Assembly: GCF_028858725.1 (NCBI RefSeq)
Contig: NC_084790.1
Location: forward strand, 83,160,506-83,224,505
Source of the DNA: Colius striatus
Taxonomy: Eukaryota; Chordata; Aves; Coliiformes; Coliidae
Direction: 5' to 3'
Length of the DNA stretch: 64,000 nucleotides
Under the pieces are notes generated by a model. It did no database searches, was not told where the DNA came from, and saw only the letters and a list, made by a program, of their open reading frames with translations. Every line of letters starts with the position of its first letter. The stretch's first letter is position 1. The position numbers were made by a program, and so were the translations under genes. Below are positions 52,559 through 64,000 of the stretch, piece after piece.

Positions 52559-53813
52559 ATAACAGAGGAATTGTTATTGCTGTGATCAAAGAAAACAACA
52601 GGGACGTTTAATTCATCGTGCACAGTGGCTCAGCCGGGATGACAGATGAACTATTGGATCAGCCAAAGAAGATGTCTATGAACGAGAGAGCCGCAACTTC
52701 TCAAGAGACCTGAACCAAACCCCTGATGAAGACAAAGAGACCCTCCATCTTTAAAGCCTGAATGCTATATTAAAAGTATCCTGTAGGTAAACTGAAGGCC
52801 ACCTCTAGCAGAGGCGCGTAGGGAGAGATGGCAGCTCCATGAAACATTAATGAGGAAACCAAGTCTGCCATAGGTTGCCTTTTCCTCTAGAGGGAAGAGA
52901 TGAAGAGCCACGTGAGTTAGACAAAAGACAGAAGATAAAGCTGAACTAGCTCAGGTGACTCCAATCCTATTAACTATTCCGAAGAATCCCTCACAGTCCC
53001 ACCCTCAATGTTATGCTTGCCACCAAGCTTAGACACCAGTGAGATGAACTCTCAGCACCTTTTACAAAGGTCTGACTAGTTCCATTCTTACCAAATAAAG
53101 ACTGTAAATGGTGAAGTATGGTCCTGCCCTGGGCAGTCCAGAATAGCAAACACCTGCCATGCCAGTTGAGGTGTGAGCAATCAGCCTTTCTGGAACTTGC
53201 TATTACTCATAGAAGGTCCGTAATATGAATCACACTGGCCATGGGGAAAAAGCCTCTTTTTTCCTCAAATGAGAACGTCCACAATGCTTGTGAGAAATCG
53301 CCCACCTTCTAAGGACTTTGCTAGAGACTGCAAGTTACACCCTATAGACTATCCACTCTGTAGAGACTACAAGTTACTGCAGTGGGCTGGGGTTTGCATT
53401 GCTATGTTGTGCCACACAAGTGGTCACAGATCCAGACAGAAAAGCAAAAAGATCCAATTACAAATCAGCAAACACGGGACTTTCAGAGCCAAACCTTTCT
53501 TGCCGTGTCTTGCAGGCGCACATCACACCCCCCAGCCCCCCCAGCCAAAAGTTGATATGGCAACTTCACATCTGCACACAGTTAAGATCACGTGAACACT
53601 TTTGGCTTTAAAATTCATAGGAAGATGTTCTCGAACTGCAATTTGTAGCAGCGGTACGCAGGGCTCGGGAGAGATGTCTCGCTTTCTGGCCACACAAATG
53701 ACAGTTCCGTGCCTCAAGCTGCTGAGAGATGGAAGGGCTGATGCTGAGATCCTTTCCACGTGCAAATGCTTTCAGCAGTTCTCGTGATCCTAGTGCCACG
53801 GAGAAAGTTTTGG
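52559..53813. other. Unassigned block before CpG island, unit 2
   Basis: Equivalent of 23035-24289. Nothing recognised. Confidence 0.35.
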
Positions 53814-54562
53814 CTGAGAGGCCGTTCTTTCAGGCTCCTGGCCTCGCCGTCAGCGCCCCGGTAGGCAGGCGAGACCGATGGGGGCGTGTGCGCGTCCCCG
53901 GCGGGGGGCGTAACCTCTTTTGCCCTTCCTCCCACCCCGCAGCCGCGGCCGCGGCCGCACCCGCGAGGTGCGCTGGGAGAGGTAGTTCTCTGTCCGCTGG
54001 CTCGGCCGGCCGGCAGCGGGCGGGACGAGCGAGGCGGCCCGGCGGGAGCGGTAGTTCCGCGGGAGGGCAGGCTCCGGGCCGGCCGGCCCGCGCGGGACTA
54101 CAGCTCCCAGCATGCCCCGCTCTCCCGCGGGAGCGGCGGGGCGAAGCCGGCGCGAGCAGCCAATGGGCGGCGGGCGCTGGGGGGCCGGCGCGGGGCGCTC
54201 TGGGAGTGGCGGTTGTTTCAAGATGGCGGAGGCGGCCGCCGGGCCCGGCCGAGGCGTTCGCTGGAGCCGGGACAGTATCCTTCCGTGCGGCCAGGGCAGC
54301 TCGGGCCGGGCCGTTCCAGGCGCGGCCGGGCGGCCGCCTCTCGGCGCGGGGGGTTCCGGGCGAGGGCCGAGGCCAGCGGTGGTGTGGCGGAGAGAGAGGC
54401 AGGAGAGCGGTGAGCTGGGGCGGGGGCCGGGAGGCCTGTCAGGAAAGGCGGCGGGGCGGCTGCGTTGGGGTTGTGGTGCGCGGAAGGCTGGAGCTGGTGC
54501 GAGGCTGTGGGTCGGGTTAGGTTTAGTGGCCGTGGGACGGGAGATTGGAGGGCTCCGTCCTG
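53814..54562 (+). promoter_or_regulatory. CpG-island promoter, unit 2/3 boundary
   Basis: ZNF143-type motif at 54097-54115, CCAAT at 54160-54164 and exon ATG at 54223. Only about a dozen scattered substitutions from the unit 1/2 copy, several at CpG or C/G positions; the regulatory motifs are unchanged. Confidence 0.75.
54223..54409 (+). CDS. Putative orphan first exon, unit 2/3 boundary
   Basis: Same frame and same GTGAGC donor as 24699-24885. It differs by a few residues near the end (GGSGRGPRP for GDSGRRPRP). Confidence 0.35.
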
Positions 54563-55130
54563 AGAGCCTTTCGGTGTTGTACCTTTCCTTAGTTTGTGAA
54601 CGATGCTGATTTTTAACAAAGCGTTTAATATCTAGGCCACTTAAGAAGTTAAGCCACAATCCCCTGAGGCCCGGGCCCGCCCCGGTTCCTGTACGACGCT
54701 GCCGGCTGGTGACAGCAAGAACTCGCTAGGCCCTGCCCCAGCCACACCAAAGGGCATGAACAGCACTAGGCTCCCTCTCCACTTGGGGCTTTCCTGCCAC
54801 GGCACCACGGCCGTCCCAGGCGCCGAGTCCTGCCTCTGGCTGCTGCATCCGACCGCTCCCCCGGTGAAAACGGACGGCAGCCTTGGCTGTGTCATCATCT
54901 CCGCTGCCCCGGCGCTACTGTCAGCACCCAGCACTGCCGCCTGCACCCCGGTATCGCTGCTTGCACCCCGGCTCTGCCACCCGCTGCCTGCCATTGCCAC
55001 CCACCTCCCGCGTGGCTGCCCATCCCCCGCTACTGCTGGCACCCCCTGACATCGCTGCTTGGCTCAAGGCTGTCCCCACACAGCAGCAGCAGCAGCAGCC
55101 ATGCTAGCGGCTCTTATAGTACGCACCGCA
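54563..55130. repeat. Boundary repeat block, unit 3
   Basis: Equivalent of 25039-25606. Confidence 0.75.
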
Positions 55131-55235
55131 GCACCCACAGCACACGACATGAGATTGACCCACAGCCTTATTGTGTGGTGCCAGGCGGCGGCTGCTGCAG
55201 GCGCAGCCGGGACAGGGCTCACGGCTTGGCACACA
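55131..55235 (-). pseudogene. Speriolin-like 3'UTR stub, unit 3
   Basis: Equivalent of 392-496. Confidence 0.75.
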
Positions 55236-55339
55236 TATCCTGCCTGACAAAAAGCCTGATGGCAAAACTTATCGATGAGTGCAGGATTTACGGGCAATAA
55301 ATCAGGTAGTCGAAGACTTATATGTGTACAACTTTCTTG
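55236..55339 (+). pseudogene. ERV1 RT fingers fragment, unit 3
   Basis: Equivalent of 497-600. Confidence 0.7.
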
Positions 55340-55428
55340 TCTTATGAATGCAGAAGTCTGGAGCCATGCGCTTTTGTCATGTGACAAGTCAAAGTTGTTG
55401 GAGTTCATAGCTGGTGCTGTTCAACGCT

Positions 55429-57544
55429 GTAATGGTATGGATGGCTTCCAACTCTAACAAATGGCTTGGTTTCTTTCTTTTAGTTCCATGTGACCCTGCG
55501 GCACACCAAGGGCAGAAAAGAAGCCAAAACCTCTCTCCTCCTGAAACTAAGGGAAGCTCTTTTGGAAGCTGAAGACGTCTCTCACTGCGGGGTTCTCCTC
55601 CAGGTAGTCCCTCAAGGACTCTGAGTGGCGGCACCGGAATTCCCCTACAGCTGAATCCATTCCGGAGCTCTTGTGCCACATATCCAGAAGGTAGGTTCTA
55701 ACGCTACAAGTCCATTTTGCCTCGTAAGAGAAGAGAGGCCACCCATTGGGGAAAACACTGCACAGAGTAGCCTTCCGTCGTCGTGTTAGGATGGGGAGAT
55801 TGCTCTCGGGTCAGAGAGTACTGACAAGTACTCCTCGCAGCACAGCGAGGGTTGGGCCAATTCCCTTTTTGTTGGTTGGAGCACAACAGACCTTGTGGAG
55901 CTTCGGTTGGGCCAATAGGTCCTGCTTTTCATAGCTTGGCTGCATTTTGCTTGGAGTCTTTGGTAAACTCTGCGAAGCTCATGCGCGTGCTCACTGTTCT
56001 CGTGCCACGGTCCCGCAAGCGACCGCTAGCTCGATTCCCATCTCCCAGAGCAAGCAGGTTTTGGCATCGCTCTGCCCACTCCATAGGCACAGCTTTCCAG
56101 GGAAACCCTGTTCCTCCTGAGGTAATGGGGGAGCAAAGCCAGTAACTTGCCGATTGTTCTCCCAGTTCCGCTCATTAGGCCGGCAAGCAGTCCAAGGAGG
56201 AAAATGCACCTTTTCAGCCACATAATCCTTTGGGATCTTACGAATTCCAGCTCTCTTGTAATTGTTCAAGGGTGTTTAGTAAGTTTTCGGGTAAGTGGTG
56301 ATTTTTGTTCGACTGTGCACGGGGCTGTAGCTCTCTGAACTCTAGAATAATGTTGCCAAGATCCTTTTTCAGCCACTCTCAGGGCAGTGGAAGTAGTCAA
56401 CAAGACCCGGAAAGGTCCCTGCCACTTAGCTCTCAGGGGTTTGTCCTTCCATGTCTTGACGTAAACCCACTCTCCTGGTTGAAATGGATGTGCCGGAACG
56501 CCTAGTCCACTTGGTTGAGGTGGGGTCACGTGGTTGTGGAGCTCCTGGAAGGTCTTGCCCAAAGCCAGCAGATTGAAACGAGCTTACACAATTTCTTCCT
56601 GGTTGTACTGGTACTCTTAGCAAAGCTTTTGGTAAAGCTTGTAACCGAGAGAAGGAGGTTTCTTGGTGTATTTGATTCCACTGTAACTTAAGGCTCTGGT
56701 TCACGCCTTCTACTTTTCCACTAGCTTAAGGTCTGTTGGGCGTATGTAAATCCCACTTGGCTCCCAGATGCGCTCCCACCTTCTTAACCACTTCTGCAAC
56801 AAAACAAGGGCCTCTGTCTGAAAACGTTCCTGCTGGTACAGCAAAGCAGGGTACGCTGTGATTTAGGACTTGTTTGACTGCTTCCCGTGCCACATCGGTG
56901 CCACAGGGCCATCCATTACATGTGTCTACCAGATCGAGGAGATACTGACAGGCTCCCTTTCTCAGTAGCTCGGTGAAGTCTATTTGCCAGTATTCCCCTG
57001 AGGTCATCCCTGGTTTTGTCACCCCTGCGATGATGCTCTCACCTGTGTTAGGTCACTTTTCAACTCCTGGCTGGACCCCTTGGCAGTGTCCTCTCTTATT
57101 AGACCTATTTTTTATGATTTATTTTGAGGCCTAGTCGCCTCTGAGGGGTTGTTGCCCAGCCATCTTTTTGTTCCTTTGCTGCCAAATCACCGATACATTT
57201 TCTACCACCTTCTTCATAAGGCAGGATCGGGCCCAGTATCCTCAGTGTCTTTTCAGGGATCAAGGCCAGACCTTCAGATTTGGCCGCTGCTTCTGCTGTT
57301 TTGTCAGTTCTTTGGTTGGAAGGCTAGGAACTCAGTCTTTGTGCAGAGGTATTGGAGGGGAGCGCCTGTGCCTGTCCTCTTTACTCTGTTCTCTACAAAA
57401 CTCTGTCCATCAGCATGCATTCCCAGCCTGCATCCAATAGTGGTTGTCCCTTTAAATCCTTTCTGCTGCAATAGACTTTGGCCATTTGTCTTTCAACAGC
57501 TGGAGGGGATAAGCACAACAAACGCGTACTTGGTGTACAGCTGA
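55429..57544 (-). mobile_element. ERV1 RNase H-integrase-env fragment, unit 3
   Basis: Integrase core at 57022-56726 and C-terminal domain at 56562-56266. It carries AGTFSDRG like the inverted arm (AGMFSDRG) where units 1 and 2 have AGMISDRG, and KDKPLR like the inverted arm where units 1 and 2 have KDKALR. This suggests exchange between arms. Confidence 0.75.
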
Positions 57545-57768
57545 TGGCTCTTGGCCCTCTCTAATGACTGGGGGTCTGCCAGGGAATTTTTCTGATCTTG
57601 AAGGCAGGCACATTCTCCACACGAAATTTCTGCATCTGTGCTTCAAACAGCCGTGCTCTCAAAGTGGAGGTTGAAATAGTTGTGCTGTTCACTCCATACC
57701 TTGCTGAAGTGCAAGACCTTAAAAGTTTAGGGGCTGCTTAAAGCCCAGTACTGCTCAGCGCAGTTGTC

Positions 57769-58529
57769 TTGCCTGTATCTCCCAGGTCCGTAGGAAAGCA
57801 CTGTGGCAAGGCACAAAAGCAAGGCTTGGGGCGCAGGGGCTGGAAAGCTTTCCCGTGGAAAGGGACCTGGGAGTGTTAACCAGCAGCCGGCTGAACATCA
57901 GCCAGCAGCGTGCCCAGCTAGCTAAGAAGGACAAGGGCATCCTGGCCTGTATCAGGAACAGTGTGGTCTGCAGGGCCAGGGAGGTGATTGTTCCCCTGTA
58001 CTGGGCACTGGTGAGGCTCAACCTTGAGTGCCGTGTCGAGGTCTGGGCCTCTCAGTGCAAGAAGGATCGCAGGGGCCGGAGCGTGTCCAGAGCCGGGCAG
58101 CAGCGCTGGGGAAGGGCCTGGAGAACAGGTTGTGTGAATAGCAGCTGAGGGAGCTGGGGGCGTTTAGCCTAGAGGAGACACGACCACCCTCTACATGTAG
58201 CTAAAGGGGAGTTGTAGGGAGGAGGGGGTTGATCTTTTCTCTGCGGTAGTGAGTGAAAGAACACGAGGAAATGGGTTTGGGTCGCAGCAGGGGGCTTTAG
58301 GTTGGACATTAGGAAGAACTTTTTCACCAAGAGGGTGGTTAAACATTGTAATGGACTGCCCAGGGAGGCAGCAGCGGTGCAGTCACCGTCCCTAGGGATA
58401 TTGAAAAGACATCTAGATGAAGGACGGAGGGATATGGTTTAGTTTAGGGATGGGCTTGGCAGTGTCAGCTTAGTGCTTGGACTCGACGATCTTCAAGGTC
58501 CTGTCCACCCGTAACGATTTTGTGATTTC
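57769..58529 (+). mobile_element. CR1 LINE 3' portion, unit 3
   Basis: Equivalent of 3030-3788 and 28245-29006. Confidence 0.9.
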
Positions 58530-58683
58530 TCAAAAAATTTCACTGGGACTGTCTGGCACACGCAGAAGAAAAATTCATGTGCTGGTTTGTAATATACATG
58601 GAACAAATGTTTCTCTTAACTCGCCCACAAACTCAACTGTGGCCACAGTGCAAACAAGTGACAATGAAAACAAGTGAGAGACC

Positions 58684-59069
58684 TGGGGATGTTCAGCCTG
58701 GAGATGAAGAGGGTGGGGAGAGACACAATCACACTCTGCAACTCCCTGACAGGAGGCTGTAGTGAGGTTAGGGGTGGGAGTCGGCGTCTTCTCCCCAGTC
58801 ACGAATGACAGGACAAGTGGAAGTGGCCTCGGGTTGCTCCAGGGGAGGCTTAGCTGGGAAATGAGGAAGAACTTTGCCCCCAAGAGGCTTGTTGGACTGG
58901 CGTGGGCTGCCCAGGCAGGTGTGGGAGTTCCCATCCCTGGAGGGATGCCAAACCAGTAGAGCTGAGGTGCTGAGGGAAATGGTTCAGTGGCAGGCTTGTC
59001 AGTGTGAGGTGAAGGCTTGGACCCGATGACCTTGAGGGGCTTTTCCAACCAAAATGATTCAATGACTCT
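58684..59069 (+). mobile_element. CR1 tail upstream of plus-strand gene, unit 3
   Basis: Equivalent of 3946-4330. Confidence 0.85.
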
Positions 59070-59349
59070 GTGAGAGCAGCTGCCGCTGGGACACGGGACA
59101 CGAAGATGCTGGGAAGGCCAAGACGCTGCACGAGAGGCGGTTCAGCCTTCCCATCCTCTGGCCTCCCCTTGCCTGTGGTGCCCCGAGACGGGCCCCGTGG
59201 CACTGCAGAGCCGTGTGCCGGGTCCGAGCACCATGGAGGACCCAGTCCCTTTGTGACATCACCTCGGACCACACCCCACCTGCTGCTGATATCCTGCGCC
59301 CAAGGCAGTGGCCTTGCCAGAGGCTCAGGAGCCAGCACCGGGACCGGAC

Positions 59350-61178
59350 ATGGAGCCGGGACCCAGCAGGCACCTGCCTCGCAACGAGACATTGATCTTC
59401 AACCAGCTTGATCAGCTGGAACGCCAAATACTGGCGCTCTGGGCTGAGAAGCAAGAGCTGGAGTGGGAATTGGAGCGGCAGGACCAACAGCAGCTCCAGC
59501 GCAGCTACCAGGGTGCGGCAGATGGCGTGGGGCCCAGCTCAGCACCCCCCTATGTGTCTGTGCCCCACGGAGCCCCAGGACCCTTTCCCTTCCCCAACTC
59601 TGGTGAGAGCATGCACGGACCTGCAGTGCCCTTGCCAGAGGCACAGGAGCCAGCACCAGGAGCACCCATGGAGCCAGGTCCCAGCGGGTACTTGCCTGGC
59701 ATCAGGCCCGGACTCTTCACGGTCCTTCATCAGCTGAGAGCTATGACAAATCTGCTGTGGAACAGGAACCAGGAGCTGAGGCGGGAATTGGAGCGGCGGA
59801 ACCAACAGCCGTTCCAGCACGGCTACCGCGGCGCAGGGCCCAGCTCAGCACCCGCCTACGTGTCTGTGCCACACAGAACCCCAGGACCCTTCCCTTTCCC
59901 CAGCTCTGCTGAGAGCGTGAACAGACCTGCAGTACCCTTGCAGGAGGCACAGGAGCCAGTGCCAGGAGCACCCATGGAGCCGGGTCCCAGCAGGCGCTGG
60001 CCTTGCGTCAGGCCCTGTTTCTACACTTACCTTGAACAACTCAGAGCCATGACCAGGCTGCTGTGGAATAGGAACCGAGAGTTGAGGCGGGAATTGGAGC
60101 GGCGGAACCAACAGCCGTTCCAGCACGGCTACCGTGGCGCAAGGCCCAGCTCAGCACCCCCCTATGTGTCTGTGCCACACAGAGCCCCAGGACCCTTCTC
60201 TTTCCCCAGCTCTGCTGAGAACGCAGGCAGCTCTGTAGCGGCCTCGGGCCTGTGGGTGCGGCAGCTGCCAACATCCACACCTTGTCCTGTTGCCAGCCCA
60301 TTGGACTGGGGGCTGACACTGACAGACCAGAGCTGGAACTCCAGAACCCTCTCTAGGGAGCCAAGCTTCAGCCGGCGAGGTGAGTGCCGGGGGGGGGGGG
60401 GGGGGTGGTGGAATCATGGGAGAGAACATCGGGGCGCCCTGTACCAGGGGCACGTGGGAGAGCTTGGGAGCAACCTTTGGAAGCCTGTGCACAGGGAAGG
60501 CTGGCACGGCGGCCTCTGGAAGCCCCTGGCAGGTGTCGGGGGAGGAACGGAGGGAAAACACTGGTTTGGGGATGAGTGCCTGACGCTGCTGGTTCCCGCA
60601 GAGAGCTGGCAGCCGAGATGGCAGCGGCTGCTGGGCGAGATCGCCTTCCAGCTTGACCGCCGAATCGTCCACAGCGTCTTCCCCAACGCGGATCGCTACC
60701 GCGGCTTCAGTGCCGCCACCATCCCCGAGGGAATCGTGGAGGTAGGCTGGTGCTGCGAGCCGGGGAGCCGGGCACAGTGCCCGCAGCCACGGCCCGGTGC
60801 GCCCTGGTCCCCCTTGTGCTCGGTCACCCGCGGGTGCCGGTACTGACCGTACCCTCTCTGCCACAGATGGTCGAGGAGACGGAGCGGGGAGCTAGCCGTG
60901 ATCTGAGCGTGGCCGCAATCTGGAACTATGAGTTTGTGATGAGGCGACTGTGGGCACTGGGCTACGTCCCCGAGGTGCACTTGCCCGCAATCGAGGCCTT
61001 CATCAACACCTACGGCCGCCTGGAGCGGTCGTACTGGTTCCCGGCCGAGCCAAACGTGGCCTTCCTGCGCCACGTGGTCAGCCAGGAGGTGCCGCCGGAT
61101 CTGCGGCCCAACGCCATGGTGCTGCTCGAGTGCCTGCTGCAGCTGGCACAGGAGTACGGGCAGCCCCTCTTCTACTGA
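59350..61178 (+). CDS. SPATC1L-like: Speriolin-like protein, plus-strand copy, unit 3
   Basis: Exons 59350-60379, 60602-60741 and 60867-61178 encode 493 codons with three modules. It is nearly identical to the unit 2 copy. Exon 3 keeps EVPPDL as in unit 1 and the minus-strand copies, so EVLPDL in unit 2 is a private change. Intron 1 is again open and in frame; its G-run is followed by TGGTGG where unit 2 has TGGCGG. Confidence 0.88.
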
Positions 61179-61244
61179 GCGGCTGTGCCAAGACATGAGC
61201 CCTGTCCCGGCTGCGCCTGCAGCAGCCGCCGCCTGGTGCCACGC

Positions 61245-61250
61245 AATAAA
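61245..61250 (+). terminator. Polyadenylation signal, plus-strand gene, unit 3
   Basis: AATAAA in the same context as the other copies. Confidence 0.85.
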
Positions 61251-61268
61251 GCTGTGGGTCTATCTCAT

Positions 61269-61728
61269 GTCGTGTGCTGTGGGCTTCTTCCTAAGCAGCA
61301 AAAAGCATAAGGATGGCAATGCACCTGCTGGTTGCACAAGAGAATAGCAATATTGATTAAGAAAGATACGTAACCATCTGCCCTATGGATCCTCCCACAG
61401 GGGAGGCCACCAGTGAGTCAGTGCAGGGCGCCCAGCTTTATAGGCAAAACCCCGCGAGTCAGTGGGAGGTGCATTTTCTTCAGGCAGAGACCCCTGGGCT
61501 ATCTTCCTCCGTGCTGGATTTTGCCTGGGCTGGCCACGAATGGCAGAGGAATCCAAGGGAGCTCTCCAGAAAGCAATCCATTTCTCCACCGCTCTCTATT
61601 TCTTAACCCGTCAGTGCCCGCTGATGGCTGCTAAGAAAATGCCGCCATCTTCTTAGAGATGCGGGCGAGGTGTAGGAGAGAGAGAAGAGTAGTAGAGAAG
61701 AGAGCGAGCGAGGAGTATCAAACCCCAG
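61269..61728. other. Unassigned downstream flank, unit 3
   Basis: Equivalent of 6530-6985. Confidence 0.4.
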
Positions 61729-61843
61729 ACTGCAATGCGTCCAAAAAGGAGGGAGGTGTTTGGGACATTTGATTGGTGAAGGGAAACGGAGAGTTAATCC
61801 AGAGAGAATCAAGGCAATTGTGGAATTGCCCCTCCTGCAAACC
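61729..61843 (+). pseudogene. ERV1 RT piece, unit 3
   Basis: Same end at CAAACC (61838-61843). Confidence 0.85.
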
Positions 61844-62260
61844 TGATGAGACCAATCTGCCTGAAAGGGTAGAATGGCCCTCGAAAGGATTTGCCTGGTA
61901 AGGGTTAATCTTTTCTAAGGAAGCCTGCCTGAAAGGGTTGGCTCCTTAAACAAAGCCCCTAACTTAAGCAAAAACATCCTGTATACACAACAATGATAAG
62001 GACACCAGATGTCTTGTAGCCACGGAATATATATCACAAAAATGTAGTAAACAGTACCATAAATTTTGTAGATAACATTTGATTGATTTGTAGCATATAG
62101 AAAATATACGTACTCATATTGTTTGTTAACCTATGCTGATGACCTTTGCGATATGTACTGACTATAAAAAGAGCATAAGAAGAAGCAATAAACTGTCACT
62201 TGCTCAAAGAGCAGTGGTCAGCCTGTCCTTCATCATCCTGGAAAGAGCTGGTCTCTGACA
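61844..62260 (+). repeat. Solo LTR of the betaretrovirus-like element, unit 3
   Basis: 417 bases, flanked by CAAACC at 61838-61843 and 62261-62266, at exactly the site of the full proviruses in units 1 and 2. It carries the 3'-LTR-type base at all four diagnostic sites, so it arose by recombination between the two LTRs of the provirus. Confidence 0.95.
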
Positions 62261-63618
62261 CAAACCAGAAAGGAATGGAAAGGTTTTGGGGACCAGCCGC
62301 CTGTTGCTCACTGGGAGTAGCTTCTTAGGCACAAGAAACAGAAGGGGTATATTCCAAGTTTCTAAATGAAGAAGCAAAGGCGTTAACTTGGGCAGACGGA
62401 GAGAAAAAGCTAATCCAGGAATTACAGTGCTGTCACTGCTCTGCGAGGAGCACCTTTTGCTTGCTAAGAGGGGCAGGGGGCTGCAGTGCAGGCCTGGTAA
62501 GGAGTTCTCGGACATTGAATCATGGCTCCGGTGTAAGCAGTGCCATAATTGGATAAAGCCTTTGAGCTGTTTGTCACAGTAGAGGAGGGAGCCGCCTCAG
62601 GAGCATTGACTCCAGAACGGGGGGACAAACGACAACCAATAGCACACTGATGCAAACTTTTGGACGCGCTTTCAAGGAGGTGGCCCAAACGTATAGAGGC
62701 AATAGCTGCCACTGCCCTCTTGATTAAAAAACCAGCAAAGAACATGCAGAAAGCTGACATTCGGAGGACTATTAGTAATAAACGCCTGTGCCACAAGTGA
62801 AAACGGCTTTGGCACAGAAGGCTGGCAGATGGCTAACCCATTTTAGAATCTGAAAATGTGAGGCAATGTTAAGAGAAAAAGGGGATTTTGTCTTGGCCTC
62901 CGGCTCATGCCTTAATCCAGCCACTTTCCTCTGGAAGGGAGACATGGAATGTGCCGACCTTGAACACAGTTGTTTAGGCAGAGTATCAGACTAAAGTGCG
63001 AGAGGATTTCAAAGACACTCCTTCACACGCAGGCCCCCACCTATTTATTGATGGCTCAATAAATGCCACAGAGTCATTACAGTTGGAAAAGACCTTGCAG
63101 ATCATGGAGTCAAAGCACTAACCTCACCCTGCCAGGCCCACCCTCTCTTCCAAATGAGATTGCGGTGGTCCACGTGAATGGGCATCCAAAAGGGAGATCT
63201 TTTATGGCCTAAGCGATGAAATGGCCAAAGAGGCAGCGTTAGGTCATGCAATTGTGAGTGTGTCCAATCTCACCCCGCAAGCACCTTCGCCAAAAGGGAC
63301 TCCAATATTGACAGAAGACTCAACATGAAGGGAGTTGGGAACCTCTGAGACACAGGGAAACTGGCTTCTCCCAGATGGAAAAGAAACAATAAATAAACAA
63401 GCTATGAGGGAAATAGTGGCTATTTTCCATCCAAGAAGACATCGGGGGGACGCAAGCAAGATGGGATTTAGTTTTGAGAAGATAGGGATGTGTAGGAATA
63501 GACCCAGTGGCCAAAGAAATTTGCCAACGATGTGTGACTGACCTATAGAAAGATGGAGAAAAAGGTCCTGAAGAAACAGCCGCCAGGAGGAAGAAAACCT
63601 AGTCTAAGGCCCTTTAAA
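62261..63618 (+). pseudogene. ERV1 pol continued, unit 3
   Basis: Equivalent of 13833-15190, with the same decay. Confidence 0.8.
63067..63145 (-). mobile_element. CR1 tail inside ERV1, unit 3
   Basis: Same insertion as 14639-14717. Confidence 0.75.
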
Positions 63619-63682
63619 GCACAGACCTTTTTTTAAGAATTAGGTCCCGAGCTTGTCTTCTTTTTGTCTTTTCTCAAGAATA

Positions 63683-64000
63683 AAGAGCTGGAGCATGGCC
63701 ATGGAGGGCTATGGATTGTTCAGGAGAGACAGGCTGACAAGGCGAGGGAGTGGAGTTGCTCTCTATGTGAGGGAGCAATTAACGTGCATTGAGCTCTGCC
63801 TGAGTGGGGAGGAGGGGCAGGTTGAGTGCTTGGGGGTGAAAATTAAGGGGCAGGGTAAGGTAGGTGATACTGCTGTAGGAGTTTGCTACAGGCCACCTGA
63901 TCAGGAGGAGGAAGTGGATGAGGCCTTCTACAAACAGCTGGGAGCTGCCTCACAGTCACAATCCCTGGTCCTCATGGGAGACTTCGACCTCCCTGATATT
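63683..64000 (+). mobile_element. CR1 endonuclease fragment, unit 3, cut by window end
   Basis: Equivalent of 15255 onward; it runs off the window inside the GDFDLPDI motif. Confidence 0.9.

Noticed and set aside
1..64000. tRNA, rRNA or CRISPR features
   Set aside because: No cloverleaf-like genes, rRNA cores or regularly spaced short repeats were seen; the tRNA-Phe match is only the 18-base primer site.

Overview
The window looks like a bird (avian) nuclear genome. It holds many CR1 LINE fragments, including 3' ends with the ATTCTATG-type tail, avian-style endogenous retroviruses (ERVs) of three kinds, and split genes with GT-AG introns and AATAAA signals. I found no bacterial features, CRISPR arrays or RNA genes.

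The window is a tandem segmental duplication. Position 1 aligns with 25163 and again with 54687. There is one nearly complete unit of about 25.2 kb (1-25162), one of about 29.5 kb (25163-54686), and the first 9.3 kb of a third. The copies are nearly identical. The length differences come from a few discrete events: a 53-bp deletion near position 30, a 1.34-kb LTR insertion present only in unit 2, a 3-kb rearrangement of the inverted arm in unit 1, and collapse of a provirus to a solo LTR in unit 3.

The host gene content is a speriolin-like (SPATC1/SPATC1L family, spermatogenesis and centriole associated) gene. Each full unit carries one plus-strand copy (493 codons in three exons, with an N-terminal coiled-coil module repeated three times) and one minus-strand copy (283 codons, one module). 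Together they form an imperfect inverted repeat around a provirus-bearing spacer. All five complete copies have open frames and canonical splice sites. Two kinds of broken copy also occur: an exon 3 fragment at 20447-20692 and 3'UTR stubs at 392, 25607 and 55131. Every unit boundary carries a GC-rich, CpG-island-like promoter with ZNF143/THAP11-type motifs, a CCAAT box and a possible first exon whose gene body is missing.

The mobile elements are nested. An old gammaretrovirus-like ERV1 is broken into pieces in both orientations. Its reverse transcriptase was the target of a betaretrovirus-like provirus (LTRs of 417 bp, TSD CAAACC, tRNA-Phe primer site, gag, dUTPase-protease, pol, and env reduced to a remnant). 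In unit 2 its 3' LTR was hit in turn by a 1339-bp solo LTR with a 5-bp TSD. The order inferred from shared features is: inverted duplication of the speriolin-like gene; provirus insertion and first inactivating mutations; tandem duplication; then unit-specific changes.

Most of the remaining DNA (about 6.5-7.0, 15.8-16.3, 16.6-17.3, 20.7-21.9 and 23.0-24.3 kb and the equivalents in later units) shows nothing I can name.
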